Origin: Macrotis lagotis
Lineage: Eukaryota > Chordata > Mammalia > Peramelemorphia > Peramelidae
Reading direction: 5' to 3'
Assembly (NCBI RefSeq): GCF_037893015.1
Contig: NC_133658.1
Span: forward strand, 289,855,719 to 289,919,718
DNA length: 64,000 bases
A program made the position numbers and the translations under genes. Under the pieces are notes generated by a model. That model saw only the letters and a list, made by a program, of their open reading frames with translations, was not told the DNA's origin and did no database searches. Of the stretch, positions 1 through 12,400 are shown in pieces (within the stretch, counting starts at the first letter, position 1; every line of letters starts with the position of its first letter).

Positions 1-76
1 CTTGTGCAGAATACAGACTGGTGTACAATTTTCTCTGCTTTTATAGGGAAAATCATATTATCACCTAGCATTTATT

Positions 77-232
77 TTATTTTATTTTTTATTTTTTGCA
101 AGGCAATGGGGTTAAGTGGCTTGCCCAAGGCCACACAGCTAGGTAATTATTAAGTGTCTGAGGTCACATTTGAACTCAGGTACTCCTGACTCCAGGGCCG
201 GTGCTCTATCCACTGTGCCCCCTAGCCACCCC
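77..232 (-). repeat. tRNA-headed marsupial SINE (short type) with 17-bp target-site duplication
   Basis: Read on the minus strand it begins with the 'ggtggctagg ... cagtggatagagcacc' head (A-box-like), then gagttcaaat (B-box-like), then 'cttaataattacctagctgtgtggcc', and ends in an A-rich tail. It is flanked by identical copies of ATCACCTAGCATTTATT at 60-76 and 233-249, so its borders are exact. Perfect duplications point to a fairly young insertion. Confidence 0.9.
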
Positions 233-468
233 ATCACCTAGCATTTATTAGGGCACATTTCAAGTGTGTTTTAAGATTTACAAAATGGGCTCACCCTAAC
301 AAAATACTTGTGAAGCTCATAGATATCAAATGACTTTTTCCAGGGTCACACAGTGTCAGAACCAAGGTTTGAACTCAAAAGACATACCCTGGAATAGCAA
401 ATGGAACCCATATGAACATGCCATGCAACTTTGGGGAAAAGACTACATTTTTCTGGGTCTCAGTTTTT

Positions 469-713
469 TGGTTCAGTCATTTTAATTGTGTCTGACTCTT
501 CATGACCTCATTTGGCAAAGATACTAGAATGGCTTTGCCATTTCCCTCTTCAGTTCATTTTACAGATGAGAAAATTAGGCAAACAGGATTGGGTGACTTG
601 ACCAGAGTCACACAACTAGTAAGAATCTGAGACCAGATTTGAACTCAGGAAAATGAGTCTTCCTAACACCAAACTCAGTATTCTATCCACTCTGCCCATA
701 TAGCTATCCCCTA
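469..713 (-). repeat. long-type marsupial SINE with RTE-like tail
   Basis: The minus strand has the tRNA-like head, the 'gcctcagtttcctcatctgtaaaatgag' type middle and a tail with 'ggcaaagccattctagtatc ... gagtcagacac'-type motifs shared with RTE/BovB LINEs. Ends are approximate. Confidence 0.75.
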
Positions 714-1087
714 GCCTGGTTTATTCAACTATAAAATGAGGGTGTTTACTAAATGATTTCTTAAGTACTTTTAACCCTTCAATTCTTCTATGTCCATTTT
801 ATAAATAAGAAACTGAGACATTTAATAATAGTATACATTAAAGTTTACAAAATGATTTCCCAGCAACTCTGTGAGTTAAGTAGAATATATTATAATTATT
901 ATTTCCATTTTACACATGAGAAAACTGAGGCTTAGAAAAGCTCAGTGAACTAGTAAATTCTGGAACTAGGATTTGAATTTATGTTTCCTGAAACCAAGCC
1001 CAGGTTTATTCCACTTTTTCAGTTGCTTTTCAGTCATTTCCAACTCTTTGTGACCTTATTTAGACAATACTAGAATGATCTGCCATT

Positions 1088-1090
<3 letters not shown>

Positions 1091-1124
<34 letters not shown>
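1091..1124. repeat. (AC)n microsatellite
   Basis: Uninterrupted run of about 17 AC units. It lies next to a truncated SINE tail (about 1014-1088, minus). Confidence 0.95.
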
Positions 1125-1128
<4 letters not shown>

Positions 1129-1469
1129 CTGTATATAAAATAGAAGTCTCAAATAGCCTGCACACTGCAGGTGGTCCATAACACTCCCTAGTGTATCATG
1201 AACCAGATAAAAATGTAACTGGGAAATATTTATCAAAATGAATAAAAACACAATAAATATAGATAATATTACATTTTAAACTAAGTCAATATATGGCCCA
1301 CAGAGATCCTTATATATGGATTAATGGTTCCTGTTTCTATTTGAGTTTGAAACCACTGTTGTATATTAAACCGGACCCCTTCCTTCAGAGAGAGGAGGGG
1401 GGACCTAAATAGAAATAGCTAGAGGAATGAATGTATCCATGGGGACAGCCCATGACTCAGAAGCTCTTT

Positions 1470-1700
1470 TTTAAGTGTATAATTTTTATTTAAAAATTTT
1501 TAACATTAGTTTTTAAAATGTTGAGTTCTAAATTATCTTCCTCCCTCCAGCCCATTGAGAAGTCTTGCAATTATGATAACGATTATACATTTGACACAAT
1601 TCTTCCAATCCTATGTTTACCTTTGTCTGGCCTATTCATGATTAGTATATTAAAACATACCCAGGCTCTTCTCCCCCTATTTTTGTACCTTTGTAAAAGT
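1470..1700 (-). repeat. L1 3' end fragment
   Basis: T-rich start, then 'ttttaaaatgttgagttcta' and 'ccattgagaag' phrases that recur in the other L1 3' ends of this window. It is antisense to FIBCD1, and the ends are approximate. Confidence 0.55.
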
Positions 1701-2951
1701 CATTAGCTTCTCTTTGTCTATCTCAATATAAAACCCAACTTCCATGAGTCATTCTGTCTACAGTTCTGGATAGAGTAAATTTCTAAGTATGTAGCTTCAT
1801 TTTCCAGTATCAGAGCAAGGCTGAGACCATAGGGTAGCAGTGAAGTGGAAATACATAATTTTTTCTATTTCTGTGAGTATGTATGACTGTGTCTATGGTT
1901 TATATATTTATGAATGAATGAATGTTCCACTAATGGTTTGGGTGCTGTTAATAAACACTGTATTTAGATTAGAGGTGACTGTGATTAATCAACTGGAGAA
2001 CTAGAAGCCCTTGAAAGAAATCAACCCAAAAGTCACACATCATCTGGAGGCTTCCCATCAGTTTTCTACTTCCTCCAGTGTTTACTGATTCAAGAAGGGC
2101 CTTATAGAATGTTTTCAGGGACTTCAATAGCTCCATCAAATATTGAATATAGTCCCATCAGCTAACCTCTCTATAAGTCCCGCTCAGTTTATGTCCCTCA
2201 TCTGTAAGGATTCTCCCTTCTACCTATTCAAATAATACTCTCCAAGGTTGGTCTCCAGTTTTCATCCTTCATGAAGCCTTCTAAGATCCCTCCAGACACA
2301 ACCAATGCTTTCTCTTCTGAACACCTGCCCTACAATTGGCACTAATCATGTTGGTCTTAAATTATTGAAAAAAAATATTTCATTGGATCATAGAATCTAA
2401 AGCTGAAAATGATCAGTTCAAACCCCCTCATTACAGAGATGAAAAACCTAAGTGCCACAGACCAGAAGGGACTTGCCCCAGATCCCACAGATCCTAAGTA
2501 GTTGCTCTCGAGGTTAAGTTTAGGTTCCCTGATTCCAAATTCCCTGTTCCTTCCCTTGCACTTCAAGAAGCCTTCCCTGTTTGCCTAAACTAGACCAAGT
2601 CCTTAAAGGTAAGGATTTCATCTCCCAGCTCCTGGTTCTACTATATAGGAAATACTCTCTGTAGCTCCTTTCTCTTTTCACGCAAATATCACCTAATCAG
2701 CTCCTGCCGGGCTGGAGGGCTATTGATTTTTCAATTAACAAAGCCTGAACTGAAGGAAGGAATCTTTTTCTGATGTTTTGGCTTGAGGGTCCAGAATTTC
2801 TTTCTTGGTTACATCATAGATAGGGAATGGCCAGGAGAAAGCTGGGCAGGAAGAAAAAACTGGGAAGAGACATACCATGTCCTCATGATTGTCTGATCCT
2901 TCTCTTTCCCTCTCTAGTTACCCATGGCCTTTGTCCATTTTCTTTCTCTAG

Positions 2952-3431
2952 CGCATGAACTGTGGCTACATCCTGTGCACTGTACTGTTGTCTGTTGCCG
3001 TGCTACTGGCTGTGACAGTCACCGGTGCCATCCTCTTCATGAACCACTATCACACTCCAGTAACAGAACCCCCACCGGTCATCAGCACGAATCCTGATGA
3101 AGACAACAGTGCCCTGGTTACCATTGAGAAGGCAGACAGCTCCCGCATCAACATCTTCATTGACCCACGATGCCCAGACCATGCCGACAACTTTGCCCGT
3201 CTGGAGGGTGCCCAGGCTTCTGTGCTTCGGGCCCTCACTGACCGTGAAACTGAATTTAGGGCTACTGGTGGTCGTGAGCAGGCCCTGCTGGCCACGTTGG
3301 CTGATGAGATTCCCAAACTTTTGGCCCAGGCCACTGAGCTCCAGGAGGACTGTGAGGGCCTCAAGAGGGGGCATGGCACGCTGGGCCAGGGGTTGAATGC
3401 CCTGCAGAATGAACAAGGCCGACTCATTCAG
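2952..3431 (+). CDS. FIBCD1: FIBCD1 exon: transmembrane segment and coiled-coil stalk
   Basis: The exon encodes window residues 1-160, starting RMNCGYILC. Its 3' border is CAG|gtagga in phase 0. The 5' border is placed at the ag of 2950-2951 because an in-frame TAG (2949-2951) forms part of that acceptor, so the exon cannot begin earlier in this frame. The ATG at 2955 is internal, not the start: family members have about 25 more residues from an upstream exon. Residues 5-29 form a strongly hydrophobic membrane anchor. Residues 60-160 are rich in Leu, Glu, Gln and Arg with heptad spacing, as expected for the oligomerising stalk. Long reading frames on the other strand here are shadows. Confidence 0.95.
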
Positions 3432-6400
3432 GTAGGAGGGGAAGCCTCCCTGCACAAATCATCTCTTGGGAGAGGCAGTAATGACCTTGTTGCCACTGTT
3501 CAGGGACCTGCAATATCATAGAAGGTTCTAGCTCCATGAATCTTAGCCATACAAGGATAACTCCCTGGCTGAGGCACTTTCTATCTCTGGGCCTTTAAGA
3601 TAAAGGACCTTTAATGTCCCTTCTAGAATATAAAATTCTTTTGTAACCAATTTATGGATGGAAAGAAGGGGGAAGGATCAATTATTAAGTGTTTACTGAA
3701 AGCTAGATAGAAAACTAACAGCTTTCCAACTATTATCTCATTTGATCTTCACAACAACCATGGGAGATAGGTGTTATGATTGTCCCTATATTGGACTTGA
3801 GGAAACTGAGGCAGATGAGTTAAGTGACTTGCCCAGGGTCACAAAACTTAAAAGGTGTCTAAAGTTGGATGTCTTCCTCACTCGAGGTCCAGCAACCTAT
3901 CCACTGTTTTACAAGAGACAAAACACTAATTCCAGAGCTTCTGATTAGCTAGCCTGGTGTTCTTTCTGTAGGTTGTATGGTCTTTTAGGTCACTGGATTT
4001 TGGTGATTCAGAAACCTTGGAGGGTCATAAGGCACTTGCCCCCTCACTATCCTTCAGCTGCACTGAAGCTATTCTTTCTATTTTCTTGCCCCTTCTACTC
4101 TTTGAGTACAGATAACAGTGATCTGTTGGGAGGTCTCATTACCCAACAATTTGTAGGTAATGAACTTTTTTCCCCTCTGTAAGAAAACTGCAACTAGAGA
4201 AATGATGCTTATTATCCCCCTGCCTGGAGTGGCTGATAAGAGTGAAGGAGACCCTGACTCTGAAAATACTCAGAGATTCTGTGCAGGAATCTACACTTAT
4301 CACTAACTTTCTTGAACCTTGAGGTCATATGATCTGAAATATGCACAATAACTTAGCAACCAAAGTGTTTGAAGTGGCCCATTCATTGGTCCTAGTCAAA
4401 GATTTCAAGCTGCTTCCCTTCTTTATGAATACGGGTATGCCTTGCCTTTCACATCAATTATGTTCCTCAAAAAAAAGTCAGTTTGTTTGGTAAATCAGAT
4501 ACTATTTTCCCTATTGACTCATATTCTGATCTCAAAGATGCTTTATCTTTATTTCTGGTGGACTGTCAGTTGGCAGTGGCTCTTAATGTTCTGAATCTTT
4601 TTATAATGCAAGTAATCACTCCCTGGTGCTTCCAGGTTTGCAAGTTTGAATTTTCTTTCATGGATTACCTTAAAGGGGACACACTTGTATTATCAACCAT
4701 GTCTTCAAGTCCCTGACACCATATCACTATTTTCAGCTAAAATGGTATAATTAATTCTCAAACTAATTAGAGTTATGTTTACACTATTAGTGTTAGCTAA
4801 TAGTCTGTTAATTTAAACTGAGATTTCTCTAGTTTTGGTGTTGGCAATTTCTTAAAGAAGAAATGACAATATTTTGTAAAATTATTTGTTTGAAGTAAAG
4901 TGAAGAGGTGGGAAGGGAATAAACATTTCTTAACCATTTTCTATGTGTCAGACACTGTGATAAATACTTTTTTTTAATTTCACATTCACCTTTATTTCCA
5001 AAAACAATTCTCTACTCTACCTTCCCCTTTCAATGAAGAATGATATAAATGAAAAGTACAAATGCAATTCAGTAGAACTTAATAACATATCAGCTGAGTC
5101 TGACAGTATCCTGCATCTCAAGTCATATGCTAAATACTTTTTAGATATTATTTCATTTACTCCTCACAACAGCTCTGAAAAGTGGATGCTATTATTATTC
5201 CTATATTACAGCTGAGGAAATAGAAGCAAAGTTTACGTGACTTACCCATAGTCTTATAGCTCGTAAGTTGACTGAGGTTGGATTTGAACTCAGGACTTCC
5301 TGATTCCAGAATAAATACTCTATCCACTATACCACATAATAGACATTTTTTTTTGCTTGATATAAGATTTCACACCAACATGATCTATACTTGTTTAACC
5401 ATTTTAAACTACTTATTTTCAATATTTTATCAGTGTGGATGCTTCTTCCCTCGATGAAGACTGCATCTACCCTTGTAGATGGTCTTTGTGGGTTGCTGTG
5501 AAAAAACTATCACTTATTGACTAGCCTTCTATTGACGACCCTTAGCTAAATTTGTCCTGGAATAGCAGGCAATAAGTTTATGGCCAGGCTCACACTCAAG
5601 GCTTACTACCAGAGTTTCCATCTCCCCAATGGCATAGTCTTCAAAAATTTTAACACATTAGAGGCTTTAGTAATATCTTCATTATTTTATTGAATTTACA
5701 AATTGATGTGTAAGAAAGACCAAATTAGTGCCATCTCCAAAAGATACTCATCCTAAAACACACAGGAACTTGATGGGAAATCTCTGAAGTGTTCCTATAG
5801 CCTTATGTCATTCACACATTAATAAAACAAATATATCAGAGTAAAGAAGGGGGAACCTGACCCTGAGAGAATAAGATATGGCAGGGAAAGAAGTAGAGGA
5901 GGAAGGAGGATTGAAGAAGGGAAGCAGATAACGGGAGGGAGGTGATAATGGAATTGAGACAATGCTAGGTTCCAAGAGACATAAGTAGAAGTTTCCAGTT
6001 GAGGACTTGTGGTTTGTATGTAGGATTGAGGTAGAGGGTAAAGGGTTATGGGATTGTGTGGATCAGAGTATGTAGAGTAAAGAATCCATCTAGTCCAGAG
6101 ATTCTTTTGTTTATTTGTTTATGCTAGTCAATGGGGTTAAGTGGCTTGCCCAAGGCCACACAGCTAGGTAATTATTAAGTGTCTGAGGCTGGATTTGAAC
6201 TCAGGTCCTCCTGACTCCAGGGCCGATGCTCTATCCACTGCCACCTAGCTGCCCCTAGTCTAGAAATTCTTAATCTTAATTGTGTCTTGAACCCTCTTTG
6301 GCAGTTTGGTGAAGCCCTTAGACTCCTTCCAGGAAGATAGGTGCCTCAATGGACAGAGTACCAAATCTGAAGTCAGGAAGACTCATCTTCCTGTGTTCAA

Positions 6401-9400
6401 ATCCAACTTCAGACTCTTACTGGTTGTGTGACCCTGGGCAAGTCACTTAGCCCTGTTTGCCTCAGTTTCCCCATTTGTGCATGGACTAGAGAAGAGGTTG
6501 GCAAACCACTCCTGTACTTTACCAAGAAATCCCCAAATAAAGTCAAAAAAGTCAGACAAGACTGAAAAACAATTCAACAACAAAATTGTATACAGCTCAC
6601 TAGACCTTGTCTGTGAGCCTTTCCCTACTTCATTAAATCATTTTCACTTGTTAGAGAAAGTTTATGAATGTCAAGGGAAGGGGCAGCCAGATGGCAGAAT
6701 GGATAGAGCATAGACCCTGGAGTCAGGAGGACCTGAGTTCAAATGTGACCTCAGATACTTAATAATTACCTAACTATGTGACCTTAGGCAAGTCACTTAA
6801 CCCCATTGTCTTGCAAAAACCTTAAAAAAAAAAGGAAGTCATCAGGATTTGTAAATTGTATATATTCTGTTCTTCCTAGTTAGGTTCCACCGTCACACAG
6901 GGTTTGATTTAACTGACAATGCTAATGGTCATTGATATTTATTAGGTGCTTTAAGATTTGTCGATCATTTTACATACCCATCTCATTTAAACCCCAAAAC
7001 AACCTTGGTCAGAAATACTACAGGTATTTTTGTCTGGTGTGACATCATGGTAACAGGGAGTTAAAAGTGAGGAACATCTGCCATTTTCTCTGCATTTGAG
7101 AGTTAGCTTAGTTTTATACTGTTACTTCCATTTTACATCTGGGGAAACTAAGTTAAGTAATTTGTTCAAAGTCACACAGCTAGTGTCTCCTTACTTCTGT
7201 TGTGAATTCTTTTCATTTCTACCATTCCTACACTTCTCCCACCTGGTTCCTTCTCTTCATTCACATAGTGACCAGTTCAGTCCAGGTCCTCATCACCTCT
7301 TAACCTGGACTACTGAAACAACAACCTTCTAACTGATCTCCTTGATGAGTTAATCTCCCCACCCTACTCCATCTTCCCTCTAAGCCACCAAAGTGATTTT
7401 TCTAAAGTATAGGTCTGACCTTCCCACTGCCACTCAGTAACTTCAGTGGCTCACTGGTGCCTCTTGGTTCAAATATAAATTTTTCTTTTTGACATTTAAA
7501 ACTTTTCATAACCTGGTTCCTTTCCCCATTTCCAACCTTCCCAGCTCCCCTCCACAAGCCCATCAACACTGGCATATTTAGCATCATCTCCATTTGCACT
7601 AGTTATCCCCTATGCCACATCTTCTGCCCCCTCACTTCTAACTCTTAGCTTTCCTGCCTTCTCTCAAGACTGAGTCCTCCCTTCCAAAGGAACCATTTCC
7701 CAGACCCCCTAGCTATCATGACTTTCTCTTCTGAAATTCCCTTCCATCTCTTTTGTATGTATCTTATTCATGCCTACTTACATACATTTTGTCACCTCCC
7801 CCCATCAAAATGCGAGCTCCTTGAGGACAAGGACTCCTTTTGCTTTTTTTCAGTATCCTCAATGCTTACCACATTGTCTGGTTCGTGGTAAGAGCTTAAT
7901 AAATACTTATTGATTTGACTCTAAGGGCAGCACTTAGAAAGATCTGGGTTCAAATCCTACCTCTGACACTTACTATGTGACCAGGGACAAGTCACTTAAT
8001 TTTTATGAACCTTAGTTTCCCTATCTGCAAAATGGGCAGGTAACATCTACTTCACAGAATTCTTGTGAGGTTGAAAAGACATAGCGAATGTGGGGAGCTT
8101 TGTCAATTTTAAGGCAAAACATACCAGATGTTATTCTTCATAGCAAAATCCTCATTAACAGCCATGCCAATAACCAGCTGCTATATGTAGATATTAGCCC
8201 AAGCAAGTTGGTTTTCAGTCGACAGCCTGTCTCCTTGTCCACCATCCCCCAGCTATCCATTTGCACTAGCAGCTGGCCAGCTTTCCAAGCTTTTCCCAAC
8301 TCCTTCAGCCTGAACTCTCGCCCTCTTCCTATGCAGCCCTCACAACTGGTGCCTTCAGACGAGGCAAGTCTTAGAGACACAGCCATGAAGCACAATGAAG
8401 AATCCAGAGGCCTTCTACTTTCTTCTCTTTTTTTCTTCCACATGGTTCTGTGTGTCCCCTAAATGCTAAGCACAGTGTTGAATAACCTCCTTCACTAAGG
8501 TTAAATCAGCAGGGGAACAGAAAGAATTGTAATCTTATTGCCTTTGGACAAATCAGAGAAACATTTTAAAAAATTTTCAAGCCCAAGTACATTTCTACTT
8601 CCCTTTCTCAAGTAAGCTATTATCTTCCAAATGACCGACACTGAGCCTGAAGATGTGGCAAGCTCCTCTTGAACTCCCCAGCAGGTTGAGGTTCATTGTG
8701 ATTTCTTCTCCCTCATTCAGAATTGAGGTCTGAACCTATAGTTTTGGTTCTGTCAAGTGAACAGTCACCTTCTCTGGCCAGAAGAATAGAAAACAAAAAC
8801 TAGACCTCAAAGTCTGTTCAATGCTACTGTGGGTCATAGAATCACAGACCTAGGTCTGGAAAGGGAGCTTAGAGACCACCCAGGGCAAATCCTCTTCCTC
8901 ACTTTATGGAAGAGGAAATTGAGGCCAAATGGAGCAAGAGGTTTGCCTAAGTTCACACATTATAGGTTAGAGACAGGGGCAAGAATATTTGAAGAAATGA
9001 CATGGAAAGATGTTTTCTATTTGTTAGGAACAATTAGAATCATCACAGGAACATAGGATCATAGATGACCAGCTATCTTAGAAGACATATAGCCTATCCC
9101 CATCCTTCTATTTTACAGATGGGGATGGTGAGTGAAGAGTTGAGAGAATTGTTTGGGTTCATAGAGGTAAAGTGGTAGAGTGGCTATCATAACAATAATA
9201 GTGGCTCAACTTATTACAGAGCTATAAGATTATTTTCTTGTCTAGATTGGTGATTTCTTTGTTTGGGCAAACTCCAGGGATGGAAACACCCTCCATTTAT
9301 GCTGATCAGGAAACTTATTTTTAGAGATTTGTCTGGTATTCTGATAAGTTAAGTGACTTGTCCATGGTCACATCAATATTATGTTCTTTCAAGGTTTATA

Positions 9401-12400
9401 AACCACTTCTGTATTATTTAATATATTCTCCATGGAATAATGGAAAGAACCCCAGAAAGAGAGTCAAAGGTCCTTTATTCAGATTTTAGCCCTGCCATTA
9501 ATTTGCTATAGTAATTTAGACAAATCCTTTCCCCTATTTAGACCTCGGTTTCTCTTTCTGTAACATGGGCATAATAATGTTTGTACCAGAGAGAAGGGAC
9601 TTACCCAAGATCATACAGTGGCAAAAATTTTCATTCAACCTGATTATGTTGTAAGACTTAAATGGGTTAATAATTATAAAACCATTTTGAAAAGTCCAAA
9701 GGCCTGTGCAAGGATACTGAGACTCCAGGATTTCATTCCTGAAATTATCTGGGAAAGGGTTTAGTGTGTTTTTTTCTCAGTTATAACCAGAGACCTCTGT
9801 CCCTACCTTGAACCTAACTCCACATTTATAATAAAAGGCAATGGGATGGAAAGGAAAGATCCCCGACTCTGTAGTCAAAGGATCTGAGTTCAAGTGGCCC
9901 CTTTGGAGCTGACTGCCTGTGTGACTTTAGGCAAGTCACTTTCTGGACCTCATCTAAATTAAAAGGAGGAGGCTGGGCTAGATTCCTCTGAGACCCCTCC
10001 TAAAGATAGATTTAGAATTCTAAACAGTGAACTTAGTTTGGAGATTCTCCTTCATTCACCAAGGGCCTTTAGTAAAGGGGCTCAAGGTCATCAGGAATGC
10101 ATTAGAATATACATCAATATGTTGATTTTCCTGATAGAATGTAAACTCCTTGAAGGCAGAGATTTTCACTTTTGCCCTGAATCTCCAGTGCCTAGCAAAA
10201 TGATTTTGGTTAGTTAATTGGGATAGAGCAAGACAGCAAAGTCTAAGAAGGATGAGAAAAGTCATTGGCTCTTGTGCAAGTGAATATTTATTAAGCATCT
10301 TCTGTATTACATCCCTATTGTGGGTATTTAGATATAAAGATGGGGGGAAAAGGGTACAGCACCTGCCCTCAACAAGCTTATAGGCTAACACTGTTTTTGT
10401 TCACTCATGTCCATCTCTTAATGACTCCATTTTGAGTTTTCTTGGCAAAGATATTGGAATGGATTGGCATTTCCTTTGCCTTTTCTTAAAGCCTAAGAAA
10501 GGGATGCAACACATGTACAAATAAGTATCTGCAAGGTAGCCTGAGATGGGGAGAAATCAAACCAAATTCAGGGGCAGAAGATATAAGTTTCTAATTCTAG
10601 TCCTGCTTATTCATTTGCACAACTTTGGACAAATCACAGTCTGGACCACAGTTGCCACACTACAAGTGAAGAGCCCTAAATCTCAGGTTACGCCTAAAAG
10701 AGAAGACCGAGTTAAACTTGCTAAGATTACATGAGGAGAGATCATAGAATCATGGGACCATGGAATGAGCTGGCAGGTTCAATAGATTAGGAAACTGGGT
10801 TTCAGAGAAATGGAGATCCTCCAGGCAGAGGCAGGTGCCTTGATTCCACATCCTTGGCCCCTTCCATTGGACCACCCTGCCTTGGAGATTGTGTTGGGGT
10901 AGCTTGGTGGTGCAGGGGATAGAGCACCGGCTGAGTAGTCAGAAGGATCTGTGTTCAAATCCTGTCTCAAACATTTGACATTTACTAGCCTCAGAAAAGA
11001 GAGAGAGGAGGGAGGGAGGGAGGGAGAAAAAGGGAAGGGGAAGGGGGAGGGAGGGGGAAAGGAGGGAGGGAAGGGGTGAGAGAAATTGTGTTGTGTGCTT
11101 CCTGCCTGCTCTCTTCCCAAGCTAATGCCTTTCCTTTCTTCCCACTCCCGGGACTGCAGCTCCTCTCAGAGAGCCAGAGCAACATGGCCCACCTGGTCAG
11201 CTCTGTCAGTGACGTCCTGGACACTCTGCAGAAAGATCGAGGGGCTGCCCGGCCTCGAATTAAGGCTGACCTGCAAAAAGTCCCTTCCAGAGGGGCCAGG
11301 CCGAGGGGCTGCTCTAATGGTGAGTGAGCTGATCTTTTCCTGTGTCTATGAGACCTCTCCCCAGTCTGCCTCCTATGTTAGACTGTGAGCAAATAGAGGG
11401 CAAGGACTGTCTTTTTGTCATTCTTTGCTGCGTAGCACAGTTCTGGTACTTAATAAATAAAAAATAAGTAGGTACTTATTAAATGTTTATTATGGATGAC
11501 TAGGTGATGCAGTAGATAGTGCCCAAGGTCAGAAGACTCATCTTCCCCAGGTCAAATCTGGCCTCAGATTATTCCTAGCTGTGTGACCCTGGACAAGTCA
11601 CTTACTCAGGTTCCTCATCTGTAAAATGAGTTCGAGAAGGATATGGAAAATCACTCCAGTATCTTTGCCAAGAAAACCCCCAATGGGGTCACCACAAGTC
11701 AGACATGACTGAAAAATGACTGAAAAAAAACAACTGGGACTGAGTGTCCCAGAGGACCGAGCAGTTCTCATTCCCCAGATGTAGTAGCAGCTGCACAGTC
11801 CTTAACAAGAACAAAGGGCTGAGAACTGTTTTCTGGGGAATCAATCTTCCCTGCCCCTCAAAACTGTTCATTCTTAGAGCTTCAATTTCTTGCACAAGAT
11901 TATTCAGTCTTGTCTTCTTGCCCCTGCCCCCCCCACCACATCTGTCTCTATCCCTGTCTCTTTCTCTTTATATAGATTTATAAAGATAGATAGGGACACA
12001 CACACACACACACACCCAAGACGGAAAGACCAACACACAGACAAAAAGAGTCACAACCCTAGATGGGGTTTAGTTGCTTTCTAGAGCATGGAATGGACTA
12101 AAAAGGAAGCTATGTCTTAAAACTACACAACTTGCTCAGTTTTTTTCCTCCCTGTTCTAATGCTTCTGGGTCCATCTCTTCTTCCAGGCTCCCGCCCAAG
12201 AGATTGTCTGGACATCTATGCCAGTGGCCAGCAGGAAGATGGGATTTATTCTGTTTTCCCCACTCATTACCCCTCAGGCTTCCAGGTCTACTGTGACATG
12301 AGCACTGATGGAGGGGGATGGACGGTGAGTCCCCCTGCCCTGGAGGCAAACTCTTCCAGACATAAGCATTCTCAAGTTCCCTGTGGTCCATGATATGTCT

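Larger units (their letters stand above)
1..2951 (+). other. noncoding DNA upstream of the first visible FIBCD1 exon (probably intron 1)
   Basis: The stretch is largely repeats: a SINE with target-site duplication (77-232), a longer SINE (about 469-713), MIR-like DNA (about 850-1005), a SINE-tail fragment (about 1014-1088), an AC repeat and an L1 3' end (about 1470-1700). From about 1750 to 2950 I see mostly unremarkable sequence, including a MIR-like patch at about 2380-2560. No upstream coding exon of FIBCD1 could be recognised, so it lies outside the window. Confidence 0.6.
3432..11159 (+). other. FIBCD1: FIBCD1 intron (7728 bp)
   Basis: gtagga...ctgcag borders. Contents: MIR-like relics (about 3680-3907, 5125-5335, 6925-7190, 8830-9180, 9835-10010), three SINEs at 6.1-6.8 kb, an L2-like 3' end (7.19-7.92 kb), SINE fragments at 10.4 and 10.9 kb and a G-rich purine tract. 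The blocks 3.95-4.95 kb and 8.1-8.8 kb show no recognisable feature beyond short open frames. Confidence 0.85.
11320..12187 (+). other. FIBCD1: FIBCD1 intron (868 bp)
   Basis: gtgagt...ttccag borders. Holds one SINE (11496-11735) and a CT-rich stretch followed by an AC run (about 11935-12015). Confidence 0.9.

Noticed and set aside
3003..3455. Minus-strand frames of 125-150 residues
   Set aside because: Shadows of the FIBCD1 exon on the other strand.
2955..3521. Start at ATG 2955 with read-through past 3431
   Set aside because: The protein matches FIBCD1 only up to CAG at 3431, where a gt donor follows. The ATG is an internal codon, since family members have more residues before it.
4483..4716. 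77-residue open frame with hydrophobic stretches
   Set aside because: No recognisable family, no splice or conservation evidence, and it is within the size expected by chance in AT-rich DNA.
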